The notes below the pieces were generated by a model. It worked only from the letters and a program-made list of their open reading frames with translations. It searched no databases and was not told where the DNA came from. A program made the translations under genes and the position numbers. Source: Bacteroidales bacterium (GTDB lineage: Bacteria; Bacteroidota; Bacteroidia; Bacteroidales; UBA7960). From it: a stretch of DNA of 8,344 nucleotides. The stretch covers positions 1 through 8,344 of the forward strand of contig SKSI01000134.1 of assembly GCA_007123065.1 (NCBI GenBank), given 5' to 3'. This document shows positions 1-7,193 of this stretch, piece by piece. The first letter of the stretch is position 1, and every line of letters begins with the position of its first letter.

Positions 1-3000
1 ACACCAATCATCAATGCAAAAGCAAAACCGCGGATCACCTCACCTCCAAACAGGAAGATGATGAGCAACACGGCAATTGTGGTTCCTGATGTATTGAATG
101 TACGGGAAAGCGTGGCATTCAATGCCGTGTTGATATTGGTTTTCAGATCACGCTTCGGGAACAGGTTCATGTTTTCCCTGATCCTGTCGAAGATCACTAC
201 GGTATCATTCACCGAATAACCGATTATCGTCAGTATAGCTGCGATGAATGCCTGGTCGATCTCCATGGTCCATGGTACGATGTTGTAGGTGATGGAGTAC
301 AATGATACCAGAATAATGGAATCGTGAAAAAGTGTTGTTAAGCTACCGACACCGAACTGCCATTTTTTGAAACGTGTGGCAATATAACTGAAGATGATCA
401 ACAAGGCAATGGCCACACTGATAACGGCACCCACCTTTATGTCGCGGGCAACGGCCGGACCAACTTTTTGTGAACTGAGCCTTCCGATCACTTTGGTATC
501 ATCATCTGAAATGAACTCTGCAAAAGTGATATCTTCATCAAAGAAATCTTTAACACCATCAAAAATAACCTGTTCAGCTCTTGCATCTGCTTCATCAGAA
601 TCATCTTCAATCATAAAGCTGGTGGTGATACGCACCTGGTTTGAAGGTCCGAAAGTAATCACTTCAGCCGGTTCTCCAAGTTCATCTATCAACGCAGAAC
701 GCATATCCACCGTATTGATATCGTTGTCAAAACGAACCACGTAGGAGCGTCCGCCGGAGAAGTCGATACCATAGTTCACCCCGCGGATAGCGAATGAGCC
801 CAGACCAATCAGAATTACAATGGCTGAGATGGTGTAAAAGCGCTTTCTTGAACCGATAAAGTCAAAGTTTACTTTAGTAAGTATATCTTTTGTGATTTTG
901 GTATCAAAACGAATGTTGACATTTTTATCCAGCCACCAGGAAAACACCAGGCGAGAAAGGAAGATTGCTGTAAACAGCGAGCAAATGATACCAATAATGA
1001 GTGTTGTGGCAAAGCCTTGTACCGGTCCTGAACCAAAAACATAAAGGACAATACCCGTCAGCAGGGTTGTGATATTTCCATCAATAATTGCAGAGTAAGC
1101 ATTTTTGTAACCATCGGCAATTGCCAGGCGTTGTCCTTTCCCGGCGCGCAGCTCTTCAAGAATACGTTCATAGATAATCACGTTGGCATCAACGGCCATA
1201 CCCAGTGTAAGGACGATACCTGCAATACCCGGAAGTGTAAGAACTGCTCCAAGCGAAGCGAGTACACCCATAATAAAGAAGATATTTGCCACCAGGGCCA
1301 TGTCGGCAACCAGACCGGCACGGCTGTAATAAAATGCCATATAGATCAGTACGATCACAAAGGCGATTGCGAATGATGTAAAGCCCGAATTGATAGCTTC
1401 ACGTCCGAGTGAAGGTCCAACTACTGCTTCTTCGACAATTCTTGCCGGTGCGGGCAATGACCCGGCCCGAAGAATGTTTGCAAGGTCTTGTGCTTCCTGC
1501 ACGCTAAACTGACCGGAGATCTGAGACCTGCCACCTGCAATTTCAGATTGAACGGTTGGGAATGAATAAACGTAGTCATCCAACACGATGGCGATTGATT
1601 TGCCGATATTGTCAGCTGTAAGGCGGCGCCAAACCCTGGCTCCTTCAGCATTCATCGACATATTGATTTCTACCTGGCCCATTGGATTAAAATCCTGACG
1701 GGCATCCGTAATAACTTCACCGGTGAGAGGTGCATTTCCATCACGTGTGGTTTCGCGGATGGCAATCAGTTCGTGCATATTATCGGTTTCCCGGGCAGAC
1801 TTAACGTTCCAGTAGAGACGCAGTGTACGGGGAAAAATATTGCGCACCTGAGGGTGCTTAAGCATATTGTTCACACGGGCGGTATCCTGAACGGCAGCAT
1901 AACCAACGATGGGACCCTGACCTGGGCGCATATTGCCGGCCTGATCCTGAAAGACTGCGGGTGTCAGATATGCAAACAACGGGTTTTCACGGGCAAAATC
2001 CTGAAACTCCTCAAGATCATCAAAATCATCTCCGAGCATTTCCGCGATACTCAGACTGTCAAGACTATCCATATCTCCGGATTCGATTTCCTGACCATCG
2101 ATTATAAAATCTTCAGCTTCTTCTTCAGCATCGATGCCATCGATATCTCTACCTTCATCAACCGAGACACCTAAGTCTCTAAGTCTTTCATTGGCATCCC
2201 AGAAGTATTCATACACTTCGGCAAACTCATAAGTTTCCCAGAATTCAAGCTTAGCAGTACCTTGCAGCAGGCGGCGCACCCTTTCCGGCTCTTTGATGCC
2301 GGGAAGTTCAATCAGAATACGGCCTGTTGTGGCCAGTCTCTGAATATTGGGTTGTGCAACCCCAAAGCGGTCGATACGTGTACGGAGGATCTGAAAGGAT
2401 CTGTCAACTGCCTGGTCTACCTGACGGCGCAGTTCGCGGAGCACCTGCTCATTGCTGGAGGTGATTGTGACCCTGTCTCCCATTTCCGGTGTATTAAAAA
2501 AGAACGCCAGGCTCGCACCCGGGTCAACCTCTTCAATGGCGCGTCCGAAAAGGGTAATGAAATCCTCACGACTTGTACGCTGCCATTCGGCTGCCAAATC
2601 CATGGCTTCAAGAAATGTCTGATCCGTATTATTTCCCGACAAAGCCCTAACAATGGCAGGAACAGATATTTCAAGGGTTACATTCATCCCGCCACGAAGG
2701 TCAAGACCGAGATTTAACTCCCGTTCTTTGGTCTCACGGAAGGTGTACTGCCGGACGCCAAGGTTATAAACCGGGACATTCATCATTGAATCGAGATAGA
2801 ACTGTTCTTCCACCCCGGCAATCGAATCCATGATGACCATCTGTAATACCTCATCACCATCAGCCAATCTGCGGGCTTCCTCCACAAAACGTTCACTGTG
2901 AGCATAGTTCCTCGCATCACGTTCCACCTTGCGCGCGAAATAGGTGAATGATAGCTGGTATAAGCATACCAATGCAAATGCAATGGCAAAAAATCTTATT

Positions 3001-3017
3001 AAACCTTTATTCTGCAT
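1..3017 (-). CDS. secDF: Protein translocase subunit SecDF (SecD-SecF fusion), 3' end outside window
   Basis: Inner-membrane accessory of the SecYEG translocon. The family uses the proton-motive force to pull preproteins out on the periplasmic side. The frame is open from ATG at 3017 to the window edge, 1005 codons, with no stop. An N-terminal membrane segment (about residues 6-26) precedes the SecD signature GLDLRGG (104-110). LRAGSLPAP (516-524) ends the periplasmic part. The SecD membrane block carries GMAVDANVIIYERI from about 606. The SecF half then opens with GIDFSGG (750-756) and contains GYSVNDTVVIFDRIREN from about 933. Both halves keep the membrane Asp (D610, and the ND at 937-938). 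Bacteroidota SecDF proteins are usually about 1000 residues, so little is missing. An acidic stretch lies at 287-344. The alternative ATG at 3027 is out of frame and stops within seven codons, which supports the chosen start. There is no Shine-Dalgarno. Identification is very secure. Confidence 0.97.
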   Translation of the reverse strand, partial: MQNKGLIRFFAIAFALVCLYQLSFTYFARKVERDARNYAHSERFVEEARRLADGDEVLQMVIMDSIAGVEEQFYLDSMMNVPVYNLGVRQYTFRETKERELNLGLDLRGGMNVTLEISVPAIVRALSGNNTDQTFLEAMDLAAEWQRTSREDFITLFGRAIEEVDPGASLAFFFNTPEMGDRVTITSSNEQVLRELRRQVDQAVDRSFQILRTRIDRFGVAQPNIQRLATTGRILIELPGIKEPERVRRLLQGTAKLEFWETYEFAEVYEYFWDANERLRDLGVSVDEGRDIDGIDAEEEAEDFIIDGQEIESGDMDSLDSLSIAEMLGDDFDDLEEFQDFARENPLFAYLTPAVFQDQAGNMRPGQGPIVGYAAVQDTARVNNMLKHPQVRNIFPRTLRLYWNVKSARETDNMHELIAIRETTRDGNAPLTGEVITDARQDFNPMGQVEINMSMNAEGARVWRRLTADNIGKSIAIVLDDYVYSFPTVQSEIAGGRSQISGQFSVQEAQDLANILRAGSLPAPARIVEEAVVGPSLGREAINSGFTSFAIAFVIVLIYMAFYYSRAGLVADMALVANIFFIMGVLASLGAVLTLPGIAGIVLTLGMAVDANVIIYERILEELRAGKGQRLAIADGYKNAYSAIIDGNITTLLTGIVLYVFGSGPVQGFATTLIIGIICSLFTAIFLSRLVFSWWLDKNVNIRFDTKITKDILTKVNFDFIGSRKRFYTISAIVILIGLGSFAIRGVNYGIDFSGGRSYVVRFDNDINTVDMRSALIDELGEPAEVITFGPSNQVRITTSFMIEDDSDEADARAEQVIFDGVKDFFDEDITFAEFISDDDTKVIGRLSSQKVGPAVARDIKVGAVISVAIALLIIFSYIATRFKKWQFGVGSLTTLFHDSIILVSLYSITYNIVPWTMEIDQAFIAAILTIIGYSVNDTVVIFDRIRENMNLFPKRDLKTNINTALNATLSRTFNTSGTTIAVLLIIFLFGGEVIRGFAFALMIG

Positions 3018-3053
3018 GTTGTTGCATTTTTTTTATATATGAAAAAACGACCG

Positions 3054-3061
3054 CAAAGTTA
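3054..3061 (-). promoter_or_regulatory. Probable secDF promoter, -7 element
   Basis: Read on the minus strand this is TAACTTTG, an exact match to the Bacteroidota -7 consensus TAnnTTTG. It lies 36 bases upstream of the secDF ATG, so the 5' leader would be about 30 nt. No clean TTG stands at the expected -33 spacing; the closest is TTC about 20 nt upstream. It implies that secDF can be transcribed separately from the kor operon upstream on the same strand. The start site itself is inferred. Confidence 0.5.
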
Positions 3062-3063
3062 AT

Positions 3064-3091
3064 TGATTTTTTCTCAAAGGTGAAAAAATCA
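3064..3091. repeat. 10-bp perfect inverted repeat over the secDF -33 region
   Basis: Arms TGATTTTTTC (3064-3073) and GAAAAAATCA (3082-3091) are perfect inverted complements around an 8-base spacer. The repeat starts two bases upstream of the secDF -7 box, so it covers the spacer and -33 zone. It could be an operator, or a weak AT-rich hairpin at the end of the kor transcript. No U-run follows it, so a classical intrinsic terminator is unlikely. The region is AT-rich, which raises the odds of a chance match. Confidence 0.45.
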
Positions 3092-3107
3092 TAAAGGAAT
3101 TTTCAAA

Positions 3108-3533
3108 TCATTCTTTCATGTTGATAATGAATACTTTATTTTGATAGTCTATAACGGCTTTCAGATGCATCAGCAGATCTCCGCCCAATACCATATCAAT
3201 CCTCGGCAGATCATAAACGGCATAAGAGTCATTTATTGGCTTGAGATCAACCAACACGACGGGCCAATCTGACAGGCTAAGGGCTCCGAGGGAAAATTCA
3301 GAAAATTTGGTAGCCCAGGATTCAATCTTACCATTTCCCATACCCATGACCGGCTTATCAAAAGCCTTGATTTCGGGATTTCCAAGATAATGAGATACAC
3401 GGTTCACATCCATTATGGTTTTGGAGGCTCCTGTATCCAGCAGGATATTGGCCTTTAAACCATTTATATTGCCCGTTATCATCAAGTGACATCCATCAGG
3501 CTGAAGGGGAATCACCTGTATCGGGATATGCAT
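3108..3533 (-). CDS. Retropepsin-like aspartic protease, small, coupled to korC
   Basis: A 141-residue protein with the hallmarks of single-domain, retroviral-type aspartic proteases. The catalytic motif LLDTGAS is at about 31-37, with Asp33 as the active-site residue. A C-terminal MVLGGDLL followed by LKAVIDY matches the hydrophobic-hydrophobic-Gly and closing-strand pattern of the fold. With only one DTG motif it would need to dimerise to form an active site, as in the family. There is no signal peptide or membrane segment, so it is probably cytoplasmic. ATG at 3533 shares its A with the TGA stop of korC (TGATG), so translation is probably coupled. A TTG one codon earlier is possible but less likely. 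The substrate is unknown. Inactive or binding-only members of this fold exist, so proteolysis is not proven. Confidence 0.82.
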   Translation of the reverse strand: MHIPIQVIPLQPDGCHLMITGNINGLKANILLDTGASKTIMDVNRVSHYLGNPEIKAFDKPVMGMGNGKIESWATKFSEFSLGALSLSDWPVVLVDLKPINDSYAVYDLPRIDMVLGGDLLMHLKAVIDYQNKVFIINMKE

Positions 3534-4087
3534 CAATTAAGGCTGTGTTCTTTTTTGATGATGTCCATCCCTTTGTGAATGGCTTCCTCATTAAGCGGGA
3601 TCAGGTGGTGATACCGTTCCGGCAGCACTTTCTGTAAACCTTTGATCACATTCTCGAGTTCGATAATGGGTTTGACCTTCAGAAAACCACCGATCACGAT
3701 CATATTGAACACTTTGGTGTTGTTCATTCTGACGCTCTCATCATAAGCAGCGATAGAGCAGATGTTGATATCTGTTCTTTTCGGCTTGCGGGTCATTCCG
3801 TTTTCTTCGTAGATCAGCAAACCACCGGGTTTGACCGCATCTTCAAACTTGTCCATCGATGGCTGATTCAATACGATAGCGGTATCGTATTGTGTCAATA
3901 CCGGAGAGCTGATCTCTTTATCGCTGATGATGGCAGTACAGTTTGCCGTGCCACCTCTCATTTCGGGTCCGTAGGAGGGCATCCAGCTCACTTCCTGTCC
4001 TTGCATCACGCCACTGTAGCAAAGGATCTGGCCCATTGACAGCACACCTTGTCCGCCAAAACCTGCAATGATTATTTCTTCTGTCAT
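3533..4087 (-). CDS. korC: 2-oxoacid:ferredoxin oxidoreductase, gamma subunit (KorC/VorC type)
   Basis: The 184-residue gamma subunit of a four-subunit 2-oxoacid:ferredoxin oxidoreductase, the family's usual length. The N-terminal GFGGQGV (9-15) and the SYGPEMRGG block (38-46) are the family signature. The gamma domain is thought to help bind CoA and to support assembly of the complex. Its ATG lies 15 bases after the korB stop, and its TGA overlaps the start of the protease gene, so it sits inside one operon. No Shine-Dalgarno is visible. The family call is secure. Naming it korC rather than a vor gene follows from the operon and does not prove the substrate. Confidence 0.92.
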   Translation of the reverse strand: MTEEIIIAGFGGQGVLSMGQILCYSGVMQGQEVSWMPSYGPEMRGGTANCTAIISDKEISSPVLTQYDTAIVLNQPSMDKFEDAVKPGGLLIYEENGMTRKPKRTDINICSIAAYDESVRMNNTKVFNMIVIGGFLKVKPIIELENVIKGLQKVLPERYHHLIPLNEEAIHKGMDIIKKEHSLN

Positions 4088-4102
4088 GTCTTATCTTGTT
4101 TT

Positions 4103-4870
4103 TTATTTTTCTGGTACTTTGATATCACCCAAAGGGTAAAACGGGAACATATGCTCTTCCATCCATTTATTTGACTGAACGGGTGTCATTTTCCATCCGG
4201 ACGGGCAGTTGGCAACGATTTCAACAAAGCATGTTCCTTTATTCAATTTCTGATACTCCAGGGCTTTTTTAAGTGCGCGGCGTGTTTTTCTCGCATTGCC
4301 GGGGGTATGCACCGACTGTCGGGTAACATAATACGTTCCGGGCAGTTCAGCTATAAGCTCTGTGATCTTTAACGGGTTACCCATCGTCGCCACATCTCTT
4401 CCCCGTGGCGAAGTCGAGCTTTTCATTCCCGGTAATGTTGTGGGTGCCATCTGCCCTCCTGTCATACCATATATACCATTGTTAATAAACACGATCAGGA
4501 TGTTCTCTCCGCGGTTGCAGGCATGAATGGTTTCTGCTGTACCAATGGCTGCAAGATCACCATCACCCTGATAAGTAAACACATACTTTTCAGGAAGTAC
4601 ACGTTTGATTCCTGTTGCCACTGCCGGAGCACGGCCATGTGCCGCTTCCTGCATATCGACGTCAAAATAATAATAGGCCAAAACAGAGCAGCCAACCGGA
4701 GCAACTCCTATGGTATCTTCCTGGATACCCAGTTCGTCAATGACGTCTGCAAGCAGTCTGTGTGCGGTACCATGGCCACAACCGGGGCAATAATGCAACA
4801 CCCTGTCGGTCATCACTTTGGTTTTTTCGTAAACCAGATTTTCGGGGGTAATGATATTGTTTTCTGACAT
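4103..4870 (-). CDS. korB: 2-oxoacid:ferredoxin oxidoreductase, beta subunit (TPP-binding)
   Basis: The 255-residue catalytic beta subunit. CPGCGHG (28-34) is the conserved N-terminal motif of KorB/VorA-type subunits. GDGDLAAIG (102-110), followed about 27 residues later by FINN and GIYGMTGGQ, is the thiamine pyrophosphate and Mg2+ binding motif. With the alpha subunit it decarboxylates a 2-oxoacid on TPP and passes electrons to the KorD clusters, giving acyl-CoA and reduced ferredoxin in the cytoplasm. The protein lacks the extra cluster-binding extension of fused pyruvate:ferredoxin oxidoreductases. It starts two bases after the korA stop and ends 15 bases before korC. Unusually for this window, a GGAGG stands 6 nt before its ATG. 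Confidence 0.95.
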   Translation of the reverse strand: MSENNIITPENLVYEKTKVMTDRVLHYCPGCGHGTAHRLLADVIDELGIQEDTIGVAPVGCSVLAYYYFDVDMQEAAHGRAPAVATGIKRVLPEKYVFTYQGDGDLAAIGTAETIHACNRGENILIVFINNGIYGMTGGQMAPTTLPGMKSSTSPRGRDVATMGNPLKITELIAELPGTYYVTRQSVHTPGNARKTRRALKKALEYQKLNKGTCFVEIVANCPSGWKMTPVQSNKWMEEHMFPFYPLGDIKVPEK

Positions 4871-4872
4871 AA

Positions 4873-5940
4873 TTATCCTCCAATAATTTTTTGTTCCAAC
4901 GCATTCAAGATCTCATCCGGACTGGGGATCATTCCACCGAAACGGCCAAAATGTTTTACAGGACACTGGCCATTCACGGCAAGTCTTACATCCTCCACCA
5001 TCTGACCTGCATTCATCTCTACGGTCAAAATGCCTTTCATCCGGCTACCAAACTCATTGATAACCTTCTCAGGAAATGGATAGAGCGTTTGTGGCCTGAC
5101 CAGTCCAACTTTATATCCTTTCTCCCTTGCCAACTCCATTGCTTTCCTGGTAATGCGTGCACAAGAACCAAATGCCACGAAAAGGTATTCAGCATCGTCA
5201 CACATATAGGTTTCGTAACGCACTTCATTTTTTTCAATTACACGGTATTTTGCCTGAAGACGCAGGTTTACCTTCTCCTGTTCTTCCGACTGCAGCTGCA
5301 GGGATGTTACGATAACGCTGTCCCTGCCTGGCTTTTTGCCAACAGTGGCCCATTCAGGCTCTTCGGTAGTTCGTGGCATCTGCTCAAAAAGCTCCACCTT
5401 CTCCATCATCTGTCCGATGATACCGTCTGAGAGGATCATAACAGGATTGCGATACTTGAAAGCGAGGTCGAATCCAAGCTTGACATAATCCACGCTCTCC
5501 TGCACGGTGGCCGGTGCAAGCACGATCATCTTATAGTCGCCGTGGCCACCACCTTTAACAGCCTGGAAATAATCGGACTGTGATGGCTGGATGGTACCAA
5601 GTCCGGGTCCGGCCCGAACCACGTTAACAATCAGGCAGGGAAGCTCAGCCCCGGCAATGTAGGAAATTCCTTCCATCTTTAAAGAAATCCCCGGACTGGA
5701 AGAAGAAGTCATCGCGCGCTTGCCGCAACCGGCAGCACCATATACCATATTGATGGCGGCAACCTCACTCTCAGCCTGTAGCACCTGCATTCCTGTGCGG
5801 TCAACGGGGTTTTCGCGCATCAGGTATTCGATCACCTCCGATTGAGGTGTGATCGGATAGCCAAAATAGGCATCAGCACCGGCGCGAATCGCCGCCTCAG
5901 CCAATGCCTCATTGCCTTTCATTAATCTTAATTCTTTCAT
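4873..5940 (-). CDS. korA: 2-oxoacid:ferredoxin oxidoreductase, alpha subunit (KorA; VorB-like)
   Basis: The 355-residue alpha subunit. It begins with the pyrimidine-binding domain of the pyruvate:ferredoxin oxidoreductase family. GYPITPQSE (27-35) is the conserved 2-oxoacid contact motif. AESEVAA (56-62) contains Glu59, which by family analogy activates the TPP aminopyrimidine. TSSSSPGISL (78-87) and the VVRAGPGLGT segment are also typical. The C-terminal half matches the transketolase C-terminal-like domain and ends in Gly-Gly. The size and motifs resemble proteins annotated either as KorA (2-oxoglutarate) or as VorB (3-methyl-2-oxobutanoate), so the natural substrate is open. The ATG at 5940 is 92 bases after the korD stop; the next gene starts 2 bases after this one ends. 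Confidence 0.94.
   Translation of the reverse strand: MKELRLMKGNEALAEAAIRAGADAYFGYPITPQSEVIEYLMRENPVDRTGMQVLQAESEVAAINMVYGAAGCGKRAMTSSSSPGISLKMEGISYIAGAELPCLIVNVVRAGPGLGTIQPSQSDYFQAVKGGGHGDYKMIVLAPATVQESVDYVKLGFDLAFKYRNPVMILSDGIIGQMMEKVELFEQMPRTTEEPEWATVGKKPGRDSVIVTSLQLQSEEQEKVNLRLQAKYRVIEKNEVRYETYMCDDAEYLFVAFGSCARITRKAMELAREKGYKVGLVRPQTLYPFPEKVINEFGSRMKGILTVEMNAGQMVEDVRLAVNGQCPVKHFGRFGGMIPSPDEILNALEQKIIGG
4877..4881 (-). promoter_or_regulatory. Shine-Dalgarno-like GGAGG before korB
   Basis: On the minus strand GGAGG ends 6 bases before the korB ATG at 4870, the ideal spacing. It also encodes part of the last two glycine codons of korA. Other genes here have no such motif, as expected for Bacteroidota. 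The match may therefore be a by-product of the Gly-Gly C-terminus rather than a working ribosome site. It does fit the chosen start. Confidence 0.4.
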
Positions 5941-6032
5941 TCGCCTCTATTTTTTTTCTATCAGATGAGGATTCACAATTCCGGCAAAAAACCGGCAGAC
6001 ATACCACACCATAAGATTTATGAATCAAAAAA

Positions 6033-6251
6033 CTACTTCTTTTCTCTGTAAACAGTAATTACTGCATCAGGACAAACAATAGCACAGTTGGCACAGCCAA
6101 TGCATTCACTGTTTACCTTTACCGCGTAATGGTAACCTTTGCTATTCACTTCATTGCTGAGTGCAAGTACGTCATTCGGACAGGCTGAAAGGCAAACCTC
6201 ACAACCCTTGCACTTTTCAATATCTATAACTACATCTCCTTTTCTTGCCAT
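6033..6251 (-). CDS. korD: 2[4Fe-4S] ferredoxin-type delta subunit of 2-oxoacid oxidoreductase
   Basis: A 72-residue small iron-sulfur protein. Two CX2CX2CX3CP motifs are complete: Cys14, 17, 20, 24 and Cys50, 53, 56, 60. They bind two [4Fe-4S] clusters that carry electrons from the TPP site of KorAB to soluble ferredoxin. It is the first gene of the operon and has the length of stand-alone delta subunits. The ATG at 6251 gives MARKGD directly before the first cluster segment, leaving no room for a later start. An isolated ferredoxin would look similar, but the position ahead of korABC makes delta subunit the best reading. Confidence 0.92.
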   Translation of the reverse strand: MARKGDVVIDIEKCKGCEVCLSACPNDVLALSNEVNSKGYHYAVKVNSECIGCANCAIVCPDAVITVYREKK

Positions 6252-6319
6252 GGATATTATAATTTATTGTTGAACGATTCGTTTTATGATGGTCTCAGAA
6301 AGATCAATCTGACGGTCAA

Positions 6320-6327
6320 CAAAACTA
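6320..6327 (-). promoter_or_regulatory. Candidate kor operon promoter, -7 element
   Basis: On the minus strand this reads TAGTTTTG, matching TAnnTTTG exactly. It lies 69 bases upstream of the korD ATG, implying a leader of about 60 nt. No TTG is found at the usual -33 spacing of about 19 nt, so the call rests on one element in AT-rich DNA. Confidence 0.38.
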
Positions 6328-6334
6328 TAATTAT

Positions 6335-6346
6335 TTCTTTAAAGAA
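6335..6346. repeat. 12-bp perfect palindrome upstream of kor promoter
   Basis: TTCTTTAAAGAA reads the same on both strands. It occupies the spacer just upstream of the candidate korD -7 box, where a repressor or activator dimer could act. AT-rich intergenic DNA gives such palindromes by chance fairly often, so this is only a candidate operator. Confidence 0.3.
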
Positions 6347-6508
6347 GACGTTTTTTATCCAAATATTTTCTCAAAATCGCCTTATTTTTAATTAAACCAT
6401 TGTTTATTATATACGACATAAAATCTATAAAACAAAAATTTAATCCCTTATAATTAACAATAAACAAAATCGAATAGAAAATCGAAACAAAATGATTATT
6501 TTTATACT

Positions 6509-7180
6509 ATGAAAAGAAAAAAAAGAAAGCCGGGAAAATCCCTGTTCAGGAAGCTTCTGATTCTTGTTGAAATTATTGTGCTTCTTCCCTTGCTTTTGCT
6601 TTTTACTACCAATCTGATCGTACGCACATCAACGGATCAACATCTATACCATTCAATTGATGAGCTGCCATACAACAGAGTTGGTCTGGTACTGGGTACT
6701 TCGCCGCGTGTTCGCGATGGCAGAGAGAACCCTTACTTCATAAACCGTATGGAGGCCGCTGCCAGTCTGTATCACAACGACAAGGTTGATTACCTTATCG
6801 TGAGTGGCGATAACAGAAGCAGATATTATAATGAACCGGAGTATATGCGCCAGGCGCTAATTGAGCTTGGTGTGCCCTATTCAGTTATTTTTCCCGATCG
6901 CGCGGGGGTACGCACCTACGAATCTGTATTGAGAGCCCGCGAGGTTTTTAACCTAACCGATATAACCATTATCTCACAACGATTCCATAACCAGAGAGCC
7001 GTATACATAGCAAAACAGAAGGGAATGAATGCAATTGCATTTAATGCTGCCGATGTGCATCAGGAGATGAATGACAGAACACGTGTCCGTGAATGGTTTG
7101 CCAAGTCAAAGGTATTCTGGGACCTGCTGGTGAGCGGTGAGACTGACTATACAGATGAGTCGATTGTGATAGGTGGCTGA
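6509..7180 (+). CDS. SanA/YdcF-family (DUF218) membrane-anchored protein
   Basis: The 223-residue protein opens with a very basic N-terminus (residues 2-15, mostly Lys and Arg), then one hydrophobic segment (about 16-38). It is therefore anchored in the inner membrane with its domain outside. The rest matches the DUF218/ElyC-SanA-YdcF fold: VGLVLGTS (58-65), YLIVSGDN (95-102), DRAGVRTYESV (130-140) and IISQRFHNQRA (154-164). The overall pattern is closest to SanA, which in enterobacteria affects envelope permeability and vancomycin exclusion at high temperature. The biochemical activity of the family is not firmly established. The ATG at 6509 is the only sensible start and has no Shine-Dalgarno. 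The gene stands alone, divergent from korD and convergent with the next gene. The family is secure; orthology to SanA is likely. Confidence 0.88.
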   Translation: MKRKKRKPGKSLFRKLLILVEIIVLLPLLLLFTTNLIVRTSTDQHLYHSIDELPYNRVGLVLGTSPRVRDGRENPYFINRMEAAASLYHNDKVDYLIVSGDNRSRYYNEPEYMRQALIELGVPYSVIFPDRAGVRTYESVLRAREVFNLTDITIISQRFHNQRAVYIAKQKGMNAIAFNAADVHQEMNDRTRVREWFAKSKVFWDLLVSGETDYTDESIVIGG

Positions 7181-7193
7181 CAAACTATCTCCT

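Larger units (their letters stand above)
6252..6508. other. Divergent AT-rich intergenic region, korD to sanA-like gene
   Basis: These 257 bases lie between two divergent genes and should hold both promoters. The minus-strand side has a TAGTTTTG box and a palindrome (listed separately). On the plus-strand side I found no convincing TTG plus TAnnTTTG pair for the sanA-like gene. A six-codon ATG frame begins at 6492 and ends in a TGA overlapping the sanA-like ATG. No RNA gene, riboswitch fold or repeat array is apparent. Confidence 0.5.

Noticed and set aside
394..744. Plus-strand open frame of 116 codons
   Set aside because: Lies entirely antisense to the SecF half of secDF, whose frame carries GIDFSGG there. 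The translated product is Ser/Thr-rich with no motif.
1773..2717. Two plus-strand open frames (1773-2174 and 2262-2717)
   Set aside because: Both are antisense to the SecD periplasmic region of secDF and have no recognisable domain or promoter.
4523..5430. Plus-strand open frames antisense to korB and korA (114 and 179 codons)
   Set aside because: The minus-strand proteins have intact catalytic motifs over the same bases; the antisense products are Cys/His-rich without pattern.
5984..5998. Short repeat CCGG-caaaaaa-CCGG between korD and korA
   Set aside because: Only a 4-bp stem that cannot be extended, inside a possible small ORF; not a credible terminator or regulatory hairpin.
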